Of a stretch of DNA of 43,495 nucleotides, positions 23,128 through 31,542 are shown one piece after another. Made by a program: the position numbers and the translations under genes. This stretch comes from Clostridium sp. UBA699 (GTDB taxonomy: Bacteria; Bacillota; Clostridia; Clostridiales; Clostridiaceae). The stretch spans positions 1 through 43,495 of the forward strand of contig DBML01000026.1 of the NCBI GenBank assembly GCA_002298915.1, in the 5' to 3' direction. Under the pieces are notes generated by a model. It searched no databases, was not told where the DNA came from, and saw only the letters and a program-made list of their open reading frames with translations. How positions within the stretch are numbered: the first letter of the stretch is position 1; every line of letters starts with the position of its first letter.

Positions 23128-23144
23128 TTGGCATAATTTATGCT
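23128..23144 (+). promoter_or_regulatory. Sigma-54 (-24/-12) promoter of the molybdenum operon
   Basis: TTGGCAT-AATTT-ATGCT: GG (23130-23131) and GC (23142-23143) are 10 bp apart. The start near 23155 leaves a ~93-nt AT-rich leader before the ATG at 23248. Confidence 0.86.
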
Positions 23145-23247
23145 TATAATAAAATCAGGGGGTGCAATCGTTTAACGGTCGTAGTATAATTAGAAAAATA
23201 AATTTAATACTGGAAGAAAAATATTTATAACGAAGAGGAGAATTTTC

Positions 23248-23604
23248 ATGAACAGCATGAGATATTCAATCCGTGTGCAGCTGCACGCAGATGACTCCTT
23301 TTTCGGTGCCGGAGTTGCCGACCTGCTAGTGCTCGTCAACGAAACACGTTCGCTGCACAGGGCCTGCGAGCAGATGAACATGTCCTACAGCAAGGGCTGG
23401 AGGATAGTGAAGCATGCGGAAAAACAGCTCGGCTTCAGCCTCCTGGAGAGCAGGACTGGAGGAGCAAACGGCGGCGGTTCCGAAGTGACCGAGGAAGGGA
23501 AAAGATTCACCGAATGCTATATGAACTTTAAAAACGAATTGAACTGGTGCGGAGACGTGCTCTTTAGAAAAAATTTTAGCAATTATCTAGAGGTGGAGAG
23601 ATGA
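23248..23604 (+). CDS. ModE-type winged-helix molybdenum regulator
   Basis: A 118-residue single-domain protein equivalent to the N-terminal DNA-binding part of ModE (LysR-like winged helix). The motif segment is VLVNETRSLHRACEQMNMSYSKGWRIVKHAEKQLGFSLLE. It lacks the C-terminal MOP domains that bind molybdate in full ModE, so it may sense nothing by itself or work with a partner. GAGGAG precedes the ATG. Its stop overlaps the xdhC start (ATGA). It is the first gene of the sigma-54-driven operon. Confidence 0.88.
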   Translation: MNSMRYSIRVQLHADDSFFGAGVADLLVLVNETRSLHRACEQMNMSYSKGWRIVKHAEKQLGFSLLESRTGGANGGGSEVTEEGKRFTECYMNFKNELNWCGDVLFRKNFSNYLEVER

Positions 23605-24560
23605 AAAAATTGTTCTCAAGCATATATGAGGCTGTTAGAAACGGCGAAGACATAGTCATGGTTTCTGTAATCGGGGAATTCGGTTCTACACCCAGGGGCT
23701 CTGGAGCCAGGATGGCTGTCGGCAAAGAAGGAAGGCTGGAGGGCACCATAGGCGGCGGAGCGGTTGAGTACAGGGCAACCAGCCTTGCCGTGGAGGCTCT
23801 TGGGCAGAGGAAATCATACGTCCAGGGATTCCGGCTGAGACCGAACGACATTGCCGACCTGGGGATGATCTGCGGCGGAGATCTCGATGTGTATTTTCAG
23901 TACATCCAGGGAAACGAGGAGAACTCCGCACTGCTGGACGAGATAGTAAGGCAGCTGGAAAGGGATGAGGACTCCTGGCTGATAACCGAAATCCGGGGAG
24001 AAGAAGGATGGAAAATGACAGTCAGCGGGGAACAGGGTGGACTTGCTGAGGAACATGGCGTAAAATATTTCAAAGAGCCGCTTACAAAGGCAGGCAAGGT
24101 TTGCATATTCGGAGGCGGGCACATAAGCCAGAAGCTTGTTCCAGTGCTAGACTCCGTAGGCTTCAGGTGCTTCGTCATCGATGACAAGCCTGAATTCGCA
24201 AACAAGGAGCTTTTCCCGAAGGCCGACAAGACGGTCGTTGCAGATTTCTCCGATTTCGGAGGAGCGGTGGAGATAAGCCCCGCAGACTATGTGGTCATAC
24301 TCACCAGAGGCCATAAGAACGACTACGACGTACTTGCCCAGGCGCTCAGGACCGACGCATGCTATATCGGCCTCGTTGGGAGCAGGACGAAAATTGGGAA
24401 GACAAGGGAGCGGCTCAAGGGAGACGGATTCCCTGATGACGCCTTCGACAGGGTTCATGCGCCGATAGGGACAGAAATCAAGGCCGAAACGCCAGAGGAA
24501 ATAGCAATAAGCATAGCCGGAGAGATGATCAAAGTGAGGGCGGAACTGAGGGATGCCTAA
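23601..24560 (+). CDS. xdhC: XdhC family molybdenum enzyme maturation factor
   Basis: A 319-residue protein. The N-terminal XdhC/CoxI domain has GSTPRGSGARMAVG and GTIGGGAVEY, and the C-terminal Rossmann domain has VCIFGGGHISQKL, YVVILTRGHKND and CYIGLVGSRTKIGKTRERL. Family members bind the molybdenum cofactor, bring about its sulfuration and insert it into xanthine dehydrogenase or related hydroxylases. No hydroxylase structural gene is present in the window, so the client enzyme must be encoded elsewhere. Translation is coupled to the ModE-like gene by ATGA overlap. Confidence 0.93.
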   Translation: MKKLFSSIYEAVRNGEDIVMVSVIGEFGSTPRGSGARMAVGKEGRLEGTIGGGAVEYRATSLAVEALGQRKSYVQGFRLRPNDIADLGMICGGDLDVYFQYIQGNEENSALLDEIVRQLERDEDSWLITEIRGEEGWKMTVSGEQGGLAEEHGVKYFKEPLTKAGKVCIFGGGHISQKLVPVLDSVGFRCFVIDDKPEFANKELFPKADKTVVADFSDFGGAVEISPADYVVILTRGHKNDYDVLAQALRTDACYIGLVGSRTKIGKTRERLKGDGFPDDAFDRVHAPIGTEIKAETPEEIAISIAGEMIKVRAELRDA

Positions 24561-24629
24561 TGTTCGCGCTTTCTCCAGCCTTCGTTATGCTTGCGCGAGT
24601 ATAACGGAAAGATTCGCGGAGGTAAAGAC

Positions 24630-25649
24630 ATGAGACTTATCGATACAGGGGATGCAGTGGGACACGTGCTGTGCCACGACCTGACCCAGATAATCAAAGG
24701 AAAAACAAAGGATGCCGTATTCAGGAAAGGCCATGTTGTTTCAGAAGAGGACATACCTGTGCTGCTCTCCATCGGGAAGGAACACCTTTACGTCTGGGAG
24801 AAGCAGGAGGGCATGCTGCATGAGAACGAGGCAGCAGAGATACTCTACGGCATTTGCAGGAACGAATACATGCGACCCACCGATGTTAAGGAGGGCAAGA
24901 TAGAAATCATTGCTGAAGCGGACGGCCTCCTGAAAATAGACGTCGAAAGGCTAAGGAGGATAAATTCGCTGGGCGACATTATGATCGCCACCCGACACGC
25001 CAACTTCCCCGTGAAAAAGGGAGACAAGCTGGCCGGGACCAGGATCATACCGCTTGTAATAGAGGAAGAGAAGATGAGAGAAGCTGTCAGGCTCTCCGGT
25101 GACAGGCCTTTGATGGAGGTGCGTCCCTTCAGGAAAAAAAGGGCCGGAATAGTCACTACCGGAAGCGAGGTATTCCACGGAAGGATAAAGGATGCATTCG
25201 GTCCGGTGATTCTGGAAAAGCTTGGCGAATATGATGTCGAGATTCTGGGACAGAAGATACTCGACGACAACCCGTTAGAAATAACAAGGGCGATCGAGGG
25301 ATTCATAGAAAGCGGAGCAGACATGGTCATATGCACCGGCGGAATGAGCGTCGACCCTGACGACACTACGCCGACAGCGATCAGGAACACGGGAGCAGAG
25401 ATAGTGTCCTACGGGGCGCCGGTACTTCCGGGTGCAATGTTCCTGCTTGCCTACCACGGAGGCCACGTCCCGATACTGGGGCTTCCGGGATGCGTAATGT
25501 ATGCGAAGAGGACCATTTTCGACCTGGTGCTGCCAAGGGTTATGGCAGACGACGATATGACGCTCGAGGACCTTGCGGGCTTGGGACACGGCGGCCTTTG
25601 CCTGTCGTGCAAAGTCTGCACATTTCCCAACTGCGGATTCGGAAAGTAG
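24630..25649 (+). CDS. MoeA-like molybdopterin-binding protein
   Basis: A 339-residue protein with a MoCF-type molybdopterin-binding domain: AGIVTTGSEVFHGRIKDAFG, CTGGMSVDPDDTTPTAIR and PVLPGAMFLLAYH followed by ILGLPGCVMYAKRTIFD. It is shorter than MoeA (~400) and ends in a cysteine-rich tail, C-LS-C-KV-C-TFPN-C, which suggests a metal or cluster site. It probably handles cofactor for the XdhC-dependent enzyme. GGAGGT precedes ATG 24630; the upstream ATG at 24591 lacks a site. The short gap 24561-24629 contains a TCGCGC/GCGCGA inverted repeat. moaA follows after 11 nt. Confidence 0.88.
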   Translation: MRLIDTGDAVGHVLCHDLTQIIKGKTKDAVFRKGHVVSEEDIPVLLSIGKEHLYVWEKQEGMLHENEAAEILYGICRNEYMRPTDVKEGKIEIIAEADGLLKIDVERLRRINSLGDIMIATRHANFPVKKGDKLAGTRIIPLVIEEEKMREAVRLSGDRPLMEVRPFRKKRAGIVTTGSEVFHGRIKDAFGPVILEKLGEYDVEILGQKILDDNPLEITRAIEGFIESGADMVICTGGMSVDPDDTTPTAIRNTGAEIVSYGAPVLPGAMFLLAYHGGHVPILGLPGCVMYAKRTIFDLVLPRVMADDDMTLEDLAGLGHGGLCLSCKVCTFPNCGFGK

Positions 25650-25660
25650 AGGTGAAGCTG

Positions 25661-26635
25661 ATGCTTGATGGAGTAGGAAGAAATATAGACTATCTAAGAA
25701 TATCTGTAACCGACAGGTGCAACCTGAGGTGCGTGTACTGCATGCCTGAGGCGGGCGTCGAAAGCCTGGGGCACGATGATATCCTCACCTTCAGGGAGAT
25801 ACTTGTCATAGCAAAGGCTGCGGCGCAGCTTGGCATAAAGAAGGTCAAGATAACCGGCGGAGAGCCTCTCGTGCGCAGGGGGATAGTGAACCTTGTGAGG
25901 AGGATAAAGGACATAGACGGCATAGAACAGGTGACGATGACAACCAACGGTGTGCTGCTCGGACCTATGGCTGAGGAGCTTGCGGCCGCAGGTCTAGACG
26001 CGGTCAATGTAAGCCTGGATTCAATGAACAGCGAAAGCTTCTGCAGGATAACACGAAGGGACAACCTCGGCGAAGTCATGGAGGGCATAAGGAAGGCTTC
26101 GGAACTGGGAATCAGGACAAAGATAAACTGCGTCCCGATAGCCGAACTAAACGGCGGAGACCTTACTGGGATTGCTAAGCTTGCAAGGGAACACCGGATA
26201 GACGTGCGATTCATAGAACTGATGCCGATCGGCTTCGGCAAGAACTACTCGCCTGTCAGCAACAGCGAGCTGCTGGAGATGATCAGGCTCGAATTCGGGG
26301 AGCCGTCACCATCGGCTTCAAAGCATGGTAACGGTCCAGCAGTATACTACGACCTTCCAGGATTCAAGGGAAGCATAGGCTTCATAAGCGCGATCTCGAA
26401 CGAATTCTGCGAGGACTGCAACCGCATAAGGCTTACTGCGGACGGGAACCTTAAGCTTTGCCTGCACTACAACAAGGGTGTGGCCTTGAAGCAGCTCCTG
26501 AGGGGAGGCATCAGCAGGGAAGGGCTTAGGAAAGTCATGGAGAACGCCATATACAGCAAGCCGCTTCATCACAGCTTCAACGGGAGCAGTGCTGAAAGCG
26601 TTGAAATGAAGAACATGGTTCAGATAGGGGGATAG
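25661..26635 (+). CDS. moaA: GTP 3',8-cyclase MoaA
   Basis: A radical SAM enzyme that makes the first intermediate of molybdopterin synthesis from GTP. The N-terminal cluster motif C-NLR-C-VY-C is at residues 20, 24 and 27. The second cluster site is FCEDCNRIRLTADGNLKLC, and the essential C-terminal Gly-Gly is present (MVQIGG). The length, 324 residues, is normal. The longer open frame from 25490 overlaps the upstream gene; ATG 25661 has GAGGTGAAG before it and begins just ahead of conserved sequence. moaC, moaD, moaE and mogA are not in the window. Confidence 0.96.
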   Translation: MLDGVGRNIDYLRISVTDRCNLRCVYCMPEAGVESLGHDDILTFREILVIAKAAAQLGIKKVKITGGEPLVRRGIVNLVRRIKDIDGIEQVTMTTNGVLLGPMAEELAAAGLDAVNVSLDSMNSESFCRITRRDNLGEVMEGIRKASELGIRTKINCVPIAELNGGDLTGIAKLAREHRIDVRFIELMPIGFGKNYSPVSNSELLEMIRLEFGEPSPSASKHGNGPAVYYDLPGFKGSIGFISAISNEFCEDCNRIRLTADGNLKLCLHYNKGVALKQLLRGGISREGLRKVMENAIYSKPLHHSFNGSSAESVEMKNMVQIGG

Positions 26636-26639
26636 TCAA

Positions 26640-27068
26640 ATGGGGAGAGTAATGGCTGTGTGCATAAGCGAGAAGCGGGGCACGCAGAAGAAGAATGTGG
26701 AAGAAGCTGTTCTCATAAAGAACTTCGGGATAGAGAACGATGCCCATGCAGGAGACTGGCACAGGCAGGTCAGCCTTCTCTGCTACGACAGGGTGGAGGA
26801 GTTCAGGGCAAGGGGGGCTGAGGTCAGCGACGGAGCTTTCGGTGAGAACATCCTGGTTGAGGGTATTGATTTCAAGACGCTGCCCGTAGGCACGGTATTC
26901 CGCTGCGGCGAGGTTGTTCTTGAGCTGACCCAGGTAGGGAAGAAGTGCCATTCGCACTGCGAGATCTACCATAAGGTCGGCGACTGCATAATGCCAAGGG
27001 AAGGAGTCTTCACGAAGGTTGTCAACGGAGGAAAAATATCGGTGGGAGACGAACTCGTCATGCTGTAG
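26640..27068 (+). CDS. MOSC-domain protein
   Basis: A 142-residue stand-alone MOSC domain, the C-terminal-domain type of molybdenum cofactor sulfurase. FGIENDAHAGDWHRQVSLL, GAFGENILVEG and the conserved cysteine region VGKKCHSHCEIYHKVGDC are present. Such proteins transfer sulfur to, or bind, the molybdenum cofactor. This fits with XdhC in the same operon, since XdhC-dependent hydroxylases need a sulfurated cofactor. It is the last gene before the operon terminator. Confidence 0.92.
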   Translation: MGRVMAVCISEKRGTQKKNVEEAVLIKNFGIENDAHAGDWHRQVSLLCYDRVEEFRARGAEVSDGAFGENILVEGIDFKTLPVGTVFRCGEVVLELTQVGKKCHSHCEIYHKVGDCIMPREGVFTKVVNGGKISVGDELVML

Positions 27069-27081
27069 ATTCAAATGTAGT

Positions 27082-27117
27082 CCTGGGTGCTTGAAGCAGC
27101 ATCCGGGATTGTTTTTT
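27082..27117 (+). terminator. Intrinsic terminator of the molybdenum operon
   Basis: CCTGGGTGCT (27082-27091) pairs with AGCATCCGGG (27098-27107) through two G-U pairs, followed by TTTTTT. Confidence 0.85.
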
Positions 27118-27160
27118 GTGAGCAGAAAACTGAATATTGTGAAAAATAAGCGCGCGAACC

Positions 27161-27189
27161 TTTAAAAATTTTCTGAATGGATTTATAAT
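27161..27189 (+). promoter_or_regulatory. Promoter of the metallophosphoesterase operon
   Basis: TTTAAA (27161-27166), a 17-bp spacer and TATAAT (27184-27189). The -35 is weak. Confidence 0.5.
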
Positions 27190-27221
27190 TATAGTAAGTC
27201 AAACGTAGCGGGGTGATGCAC

Positions 27222-28121
27222 ATGCGTACTGAACAGCGGCTAAATGAAGCATACAGGAATGCCAGGGTTGAGTATTTCGACGATAGTTCGAAGTACGTGT
27301 TCGTAAGCGACTGCCATAGGGGCAACGGAGGCATGGCTGACGAGTTCAACAAGAACCAGAACACTTTCATCTTCGCCCTCGAGGTATATCTGGAGAGCGG
27401 CTTTGTACTTGTGGAAGCAGGAGACGGGGATGAGCTGTGGGAATACCCGAAGGTCAGGCCGATCAAGAACGCCCATTTCGATGTATTTGAGGTGATGAAG
27501 AGGTTCCATCAGGATCAAAGATTCATCGTCCTCTATGGAAACCATAATATGTATATAAAAAATCCTGAATATGTAAAGGAAAACTACTATGACTATTTCG
27601 ACGACCACGCAGGCAAGGTAAACGACCTGTTTTCCGGAATTAAACCGGAGGAGGCCCTCGTCCTTAAGCACAGGGAGACGGGTCAGGAGATACTCGTTGT
27701 TCACGGGCATCAGGGTGATTTCACTAACGACCAGTCTTGGATGATATCCATGTTGTCTCTGAAGTATTTCTGGCGTTTCATCCACGCTTTCGGCTTCAGG
27801 AATCCCGCAAGCCCTGCTGCGAACGTGCACAGGCGCCACAAGATTGAGAGAAGGTTCAGCAAGTGGATTGGCAAGTACAGGAAAATCATAATATGCGGGC
27901 ATACGCACAGGTTCAAGTACCCAAAGGATGATGACATGCCGTACTTCAACTCCGGAAGCTGCATATACCCCACAAGCTTTACTGCGATAGAGATATCGGA
28001 TGGCAAAATTCAGCTTGTGAGGTGGAGGACCCTGCCAGATTCGAAGGGGTACATCCAGATTAACAGGGACGTGCTCAGGGGTCCGGACCCGATTTCGAAG
28101 TTCGATATAAGAGAAAAGTGA
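27222..28121 (+). CDS. Metallophosphoesterase
   Basis: A ~299-residue calcineurin-like phosphoesterase. The five metal-site motifs are in order: VSDCHRG, AGDGDELW, YGNHNMY, VVHGHQGD and CGHTHR. In the first motif the usual DxH is D-C-H; the second carries GDGDE where GDxxD is common. Cytoplasmic, without signal or membrane segment. It is probably an uncharacterised phosphodiesterase; the substrate is not evident. ATG 27222 is 8 nt after AGCGGGG. It is followed by a DUF4139 gene after 16 nt, so the two form an operon. Confidence 0.9.
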   Translation: MRTEQRLNEAYRNARVEYFDDSSKYVFVSDCHRGNGGMADEFNKNQNTFIFALEVYLESGFVLVEAGDGDELWEYPKVRPIKNAHFDVFEVMKRFHQDQRFIVLYGNHNMYIKNPEYVKENYYDYFDDHAGKVNDLFSGIKPEEALVLKHRETGQEILVVHGHQGDFTNDQSWMISMLSLKYFWRFIHAFGFRNPASPAANVHRRHKIERRFSKWIGKYRKIIICGHTHRFKYPKDDDMPYFNSGSCIYPTSFTAIEISDGKIQLVRWRTLPDSKGYIQINRDVLRGPDPISKFDIREK

Positions 28122-28137
28122 AGGAGGTGGGCTCGGT

Positions 28138-29448
28138 ATGAGAAAAGTATCCAGCTCTTCAGACAAGAAGGGTGTTTCCCTAACAATCTACAACGGCGGT
28201 TTCGGTGCCGTCAAAGAGGTGAGATGCCTTGAGCTGTCAGGGGAGGAGACAGAGCTCGTCTTCGAGGATGTTGCGCAGCTGATAGAGACAGATTCGCTTT
28301 TAGTGGAGGGGTTGGACGTCCTGGAATTCAACTACGATTACGACCTTGTAGGCAGGGAAAAGCTTCTGCAGAAGTACATCGGAGGTTCGGTTCTCCTGAG
28401 GCGGAAGGAAACAGGCGATAGGAGGGCATGCCGGCTCCTTTCGGTTGAGGGAGGCGGGAAGTGCGTTCTCGAGGACAGCCAGACGAAGGAGATATATATA
28501 GACACGCAGGACGAGATCATTTTGCCGTCGCTTCCCTCCGGGCTGATGGTCAAGCCCGCGCTGATATGGAGCATAGCCAGGTCCGATGCTAAGGAGGTGA
28601 AAGTCTCGTACCTCAGCGGAGGTTTTGGCTGGAGTGCAAACTACGTTGTGGAACTTGAAGAAGGCATCCTCAATCTGGCCGGATGGGCGCAGATAGAAAA
28701 CAGCAGCGGCGCTACCTTCGAATATGCAAGGATAAAGCTCATAGCTGGTGATGTGAACAGGGCGGAGGATGAAGAGCGTTTCACGGGTATAAAGATGATG
28801 GCGATGTACGACTCAGCCCCTCAGGCTGAGGAGAAGACATTCTTCGACTACCATATGTACACACTGGCAAATCCGACCACGCTCAGGGATAACCAGACAA
28901 AGCAGGTGAAAATCCTTAAAGGCAAGGGCATCAAGTACAAAAAATATTACAAGCTTGACACTGATGAGGAGAAAGCTTCGGTGGTGATCGAGTTCCCAAA
29001 CAGGAAGGGGAACGGGTTAGGGATAGCAATGCCTGCAGGCAAGGTGAAGCTGTACAAGGCTGACGATGCAGACGATTCCCTGGAGTTCATAGGTGAAGAC
29101 AGCATCGGCCACACGCCAAAGGATGAGGAGATCACTCTGACCATCGGGAAAGCCTTCGACATAAAGTTCGAATTCAGGGAGGTCAAGCGCTGGAAGACGG
29201 CGGGTTTTGAGCATTTCAGCTATGAGTATTCAATAAGGAACCACAGGGAGGAAAAAGCAGAGGTCAGGTTCGAACATCCCGTCTGGGGCATCTGGGAGAT
29301 GGTCTCCTCGACTCACGAGTACAGAATAAAGAACTCTCAAGCAATAGAGTATCGCATTGAGATACCGCCTGAAAGCGAGGAAAAAGTGGTTTTCGAATAC
29401 AGGGTCGACATCAGGAGGGAGATCCTGGTCCGGAACGAAAAGGGGTAA
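28138..29448 (+). CDS. DUF4139-domain protein
   Basis: A 436-residue, mainly beta-strand protein without a signal peptide. SLTIYNGGFGAVKEVR at the start, VSYLSGGFGWSANYVVEL in the middle, LKLIAGDVNR-like (IKLIAGDVNRAEDEE) and ANPTTLRDNQTKQVKIL are the conserved blocks of this family. The C-terminal half contains the Ig-like DUF4139 strands (EYSIRNHREEKAEVRFEHP). The function of bacterial members is unknown. GGAGG precedes the ATG. It is cotranscribed with the metallophosphoesterase, and a strong bidirectional terminator follows. Confidence 0.85.
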   Translation: MRKVSSSSDKKGVSLTIYNGGFGAVKEVRCLELSGEETELVFEDVAQLIETDSLLVEGLDVLEFNYDYDLVGREKLLQKYIGGSVLLRRKETGDRRACRLLSVEGGGKCVLEDSQTKEIYIDTQDEIILPSLPSGLMVKPALIWSIARSDAKEVKVSYLSGGFGWSANYVVELEEGILNLAGWAQIENSSGATFEYARIKLIAGDVNRAEDEERFTGIKMMAMYDSAPQAEEKTFFDYHMYTLANPTTLRDNQTKQVKILKGKGIKYKKYYKLDTDEEKASVVIEFPNRKGNGLGIAMPAGKVKLYKADDADDSLEFIGEDSIGHTPKDEEITLTIGKAFDIKFEFREVKRWKTAGFEHFSYEYSIRNHREEKAEVRFEHPVWGIWEMVSSTHEYRIKNSQAIEYRIEIPPESEEKVVFEYRVDIRREILVRNEKG

Positions 29449-29453
29449 TTTTT

Positions 29454-29478
29454 AAGGGAGTACGTCGTACTCCCTTTC
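29454..29478. terminator. Bidirectional terminator (DUF4139 gene / tauE)
   Basis: AAGGGAGTACG (29454-29464) and CGTACTCCCTT form a near-perfect palindrome, with T/A runs on both sides. Confidence 0.85.
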
Positions 29479-29484
29479 AGCTTG

Positions 29485-30216
29485 TCACAGCAGAAGCCTT
29501 ATGGCGGAGGCTGCAGTCATGACTATTACTACAATCCTGAAAAGCTTCTCGTTCAGCAGCCTGAACACCTTTATCCCTGCAAAGGCTCCAGCCGCAATGG
29601 CGGGCAGCATCAGCACGTCCACTGACAGCGTGGACAGGGTAATGTTGTGCCAGAAGAAGATCTGAAGCGGCAGCTTTGCTGCGTTGATTATGAAGAAGAA
29701 CCAGGTTGTGGTGCCCATGAACTCCGTTTTGTCGACATCCCTGGAGAGAAGGTACACGGTGAAGACCGGTCCGGCTGCGTTCCCGATCATTGAAGTGAAG
29801 CCTGCAGTGAGGCCCACGAAAGCTGAGAACCAGGCTTTGTTTGGCAGCTTAAGTTCGGCTCCCTTTCTTTCCGACCAAACCAGGAGCACGAGGCAAAGTA
29901 TTATCGAGAAGGATATGAGGGCCTTGAACTGCCTGTCGTTAATGCTGCCGCCGACGACTGAACCGAGTGCAAGCCCTGCGAATGCCCAAGGCAGGACCTT
30001 GCGCAGATCGCTCCAGTTTCCGTCCCTCTTGTAGTAGTAAAGCGCGAAGACATCTCCGGCCAGAAGCAGCGGGAGCAGGATCCCGGTAGACGACATCCCG
30101 CCGAAAACTGAAGCCAGTATCGGTATCACGGGCAGGAGAAAGCCGCCCACTCCGGTCTTGGAGAAGCCTATCAGTACTGAAGATAAAATTATGAGTGACC
30201 ATTGAAGCGTGCTCAT
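29485..30216 (-). CDS. TauE/SafE family anion exporter
   Basis: A 243-residue membrane protein with about eight helices. The two internal repeats are marked by IGFSKTGVGGFLLPVIP near the start and LTAGFTSMIGNAAGPVFTVYLL in the second half. Family members move sulfite, sulfoacetate or similar sulfur anions. It is third in a minus-strand group lrp-lysE-tauE. GGAG precedes the ATG. Substrate not determined. Confidence 0.92.
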   Translation of the reverse strand: MSTLQWSLIILSSVLIGFSKTGVGGFLLPVIPILASVFGGMSSTGILLPLLLAGDVFALYYYKRDGNWSDLRKVLPWAFAGLALGSVVGGSINDRQFKALISFSIILCLVLLVWSERKGAELKLPNKAWFSAFVGLTAGFTSMIGNAAGPVFTVYLLSRDVDKTEFMGTTTWFFFIINAAKLPLQIFFWHNITLSTLSVDVLMLPAIAAGAFAGIKVFRLLNEKLFRIVVIVMTAASAIRLLL

Positions 30217-30280
30217 TGCCGTCTCCTTTCACGTTATAGATTCTCAGAGCAGTCAGGCAAACCTCAGTGCATAAGGCGGT

Positions 30281-30901
30281 TTACGAGGCTGCTGGTCTTT
30301 TCAAAGCAGTCCTTATGCCGAATGCAACAAGCGCGAAGCCTACAGCTATGTTCAGGGCGCTTATGAAGCCCTGTCCGACGAAGCTGTTTATGAGGCTTCC
30401 TAGAAGCGAGACCAGCGACAGGAAAAATAGTGTGGAAAGGACAGCTCCGAGCCCGAAAAGGTACATGTCCTTTCGCTGCAGGTTCTCCTCAGAAATTTTC
30501 GAGGAAAAAACCCCTGCCCAGAAGAGGATTGTCAGGGGGCTGGAGAGGGTGAGCAAAAGTGCTTTCAGGAACACGCCCCCCGTGCTCTGGCCGGCCGAGA
30601 ACTTAAGGCTTGGGATGACAGAAACTCCGAAAGCGGCTGCCGCCGTGCTTATGCCGAATAATATGAGAACGGCAGCGCCGAAGTATTTCATCATGCTCTT
30701 GGTTTTCGGATACTTATCGATAAGCGCACCAATTCCGAAGATTGCGGCTGCAATGAAAAGGGCGTCGGCAAGGGCGACCCCTGCGACCCCTGTAACCGCT
30801 GCTGCAAAACCCGACGCGGCGGCTGTCTGGAAGATGAACATGCATACAGGCCCTATGGTGAACTGGAGAAGCATTCCGAAGCGGAAACCTTTCGATATCA
30901 T
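30281..30901 (-). CDS. LysE family amino-acid exporter
   Basis: A 206-residue membrane protein with about six helices. The start GFRFGMLLQFTIGPVCMFIFQTA and the loop LSSPLTILFWAGVFS carry the LysE/RhtB-type conserved residues. It is predicted to export an amino acid. It lies 13 nt after an Lrp-type regulator gene on the same strand, an arrangement where the Lrp protein commonly controls the exporter in response to its substrate. AGGAGG precedes the ATG. Confidence 0.92.
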   Translation of the reverse strand: MISKGFRFGMLLQFTIGPVCMFIFQTAAASGFAAAVTGVAGVALADALFIAAAIFGIGALIDKYPKTKSMMKYFGAAVLILFGISTAAAAFGVSVIPSLKFSAGQSTGGVFLKALLLTLSSPLTILFWAGVFSSKISEENLQRKDMYLFGLGAVLSTLFFLSLVSLLGSLINSFVGQGFISALNIAVGFALVAFGIRTALKRPAAS

Positions 30902-30914
30902 GTCTTAGCGCCTC

Positions 30915-31355
30915 CTATCTGTTTTCTTCTTCTTTGAGAGTAGACAGGACGATGAGAGTGTTGGACTTCTGCACGCCCCTGATGGCCTTGAGCTTGCTGC
31001 TAAGGAAGTCTTCAAGCTCATCGGTATCTGCAAGAAGAACCTTCAGCATGTAGTCATACTCGCCTGCCATGTGATGGCATTCTATGACCTCTGGAAATTT
31101 GACGATCGCATTTCTGAAGGAGGAGACGTTGTCAGTCTCATCGATGTTCACGAAAATTACAGCAAGAAGCCTGTACCCCAGCTTGCTCCTGCTGAGCTTG
31201 ACCAGATATCTCTCGATCACCCCCGAATCCTCAAGCTTCCTTATCCTCTCTGAAACAGCAGGTATGGACAAGTTGACCTTTTTGCTTATTTCCGAAGCTG
31301 TTTCCCTTCCGTTCTTCTTAAGGCACTCCAAAATCTTCGAATCCGTGATATCCAT
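30915..31355 (-). CDS. Lrp/AsnC family transcriptional regulator
   Basis: About 146 residues. The N-terminal helix-turn-helix is MDITDSKILECLKKNGRETA...SIPAVSERIRKLEDSG. The C-terminal RAM (ligand-binding) domain is LAVIFVNIDETDN...VIECHHMAGEYDYMLKVLLADTDELEDFL. ATG 31355 (MDITDSK) matches the family start better than the upstream ATG at 31370. It is first in the minus-strand operon and probably regulates lysE and itself, with an amino acid as effector. Confidence 0.93.
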   Translation of the reverse strand: MDITDSKILECLKKNGRETASEISKKVNLSIPAVSERIRKLEDSGVIERYLVKLSRSKLGYRLLAVIFVNIDETDNVSSFRNAIVKFPEVIECHHMAGEYDYMLKVLLADTDELEDFLSSKLKAIRGVQKSNTLIVLSTLKEEENR

Positions 31356-31505
31356 GGCTGAAAACCCCATTTCTGAATATTGTTAAGCATATTATAAGCA
31401 TAATCGGAAAAATTGTAAACACAAACACGTAATAACGAAAAAATGTAATGTTATTTCCGGGTTTGCCTAAAATGTTTATGGTGATTCCGTCCCGACAAAA
31501 AAGAA

Positions 31506-31534
31506 TAGACAAAACACAGATAAAGATGTATAAT
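31506..31534 (+). promoter_or_regulatory. Promoter of the TerC-family gene
   Basis: TAGACA (31506-31511), a 17-bp spacer and TATAAT (31529-31534). The rest of the 31356-31616 gap is AT-rich and would hold the lrp promoter. Confidence 0.75.
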
Positions 31535-31542
31535 TTTTTCTT

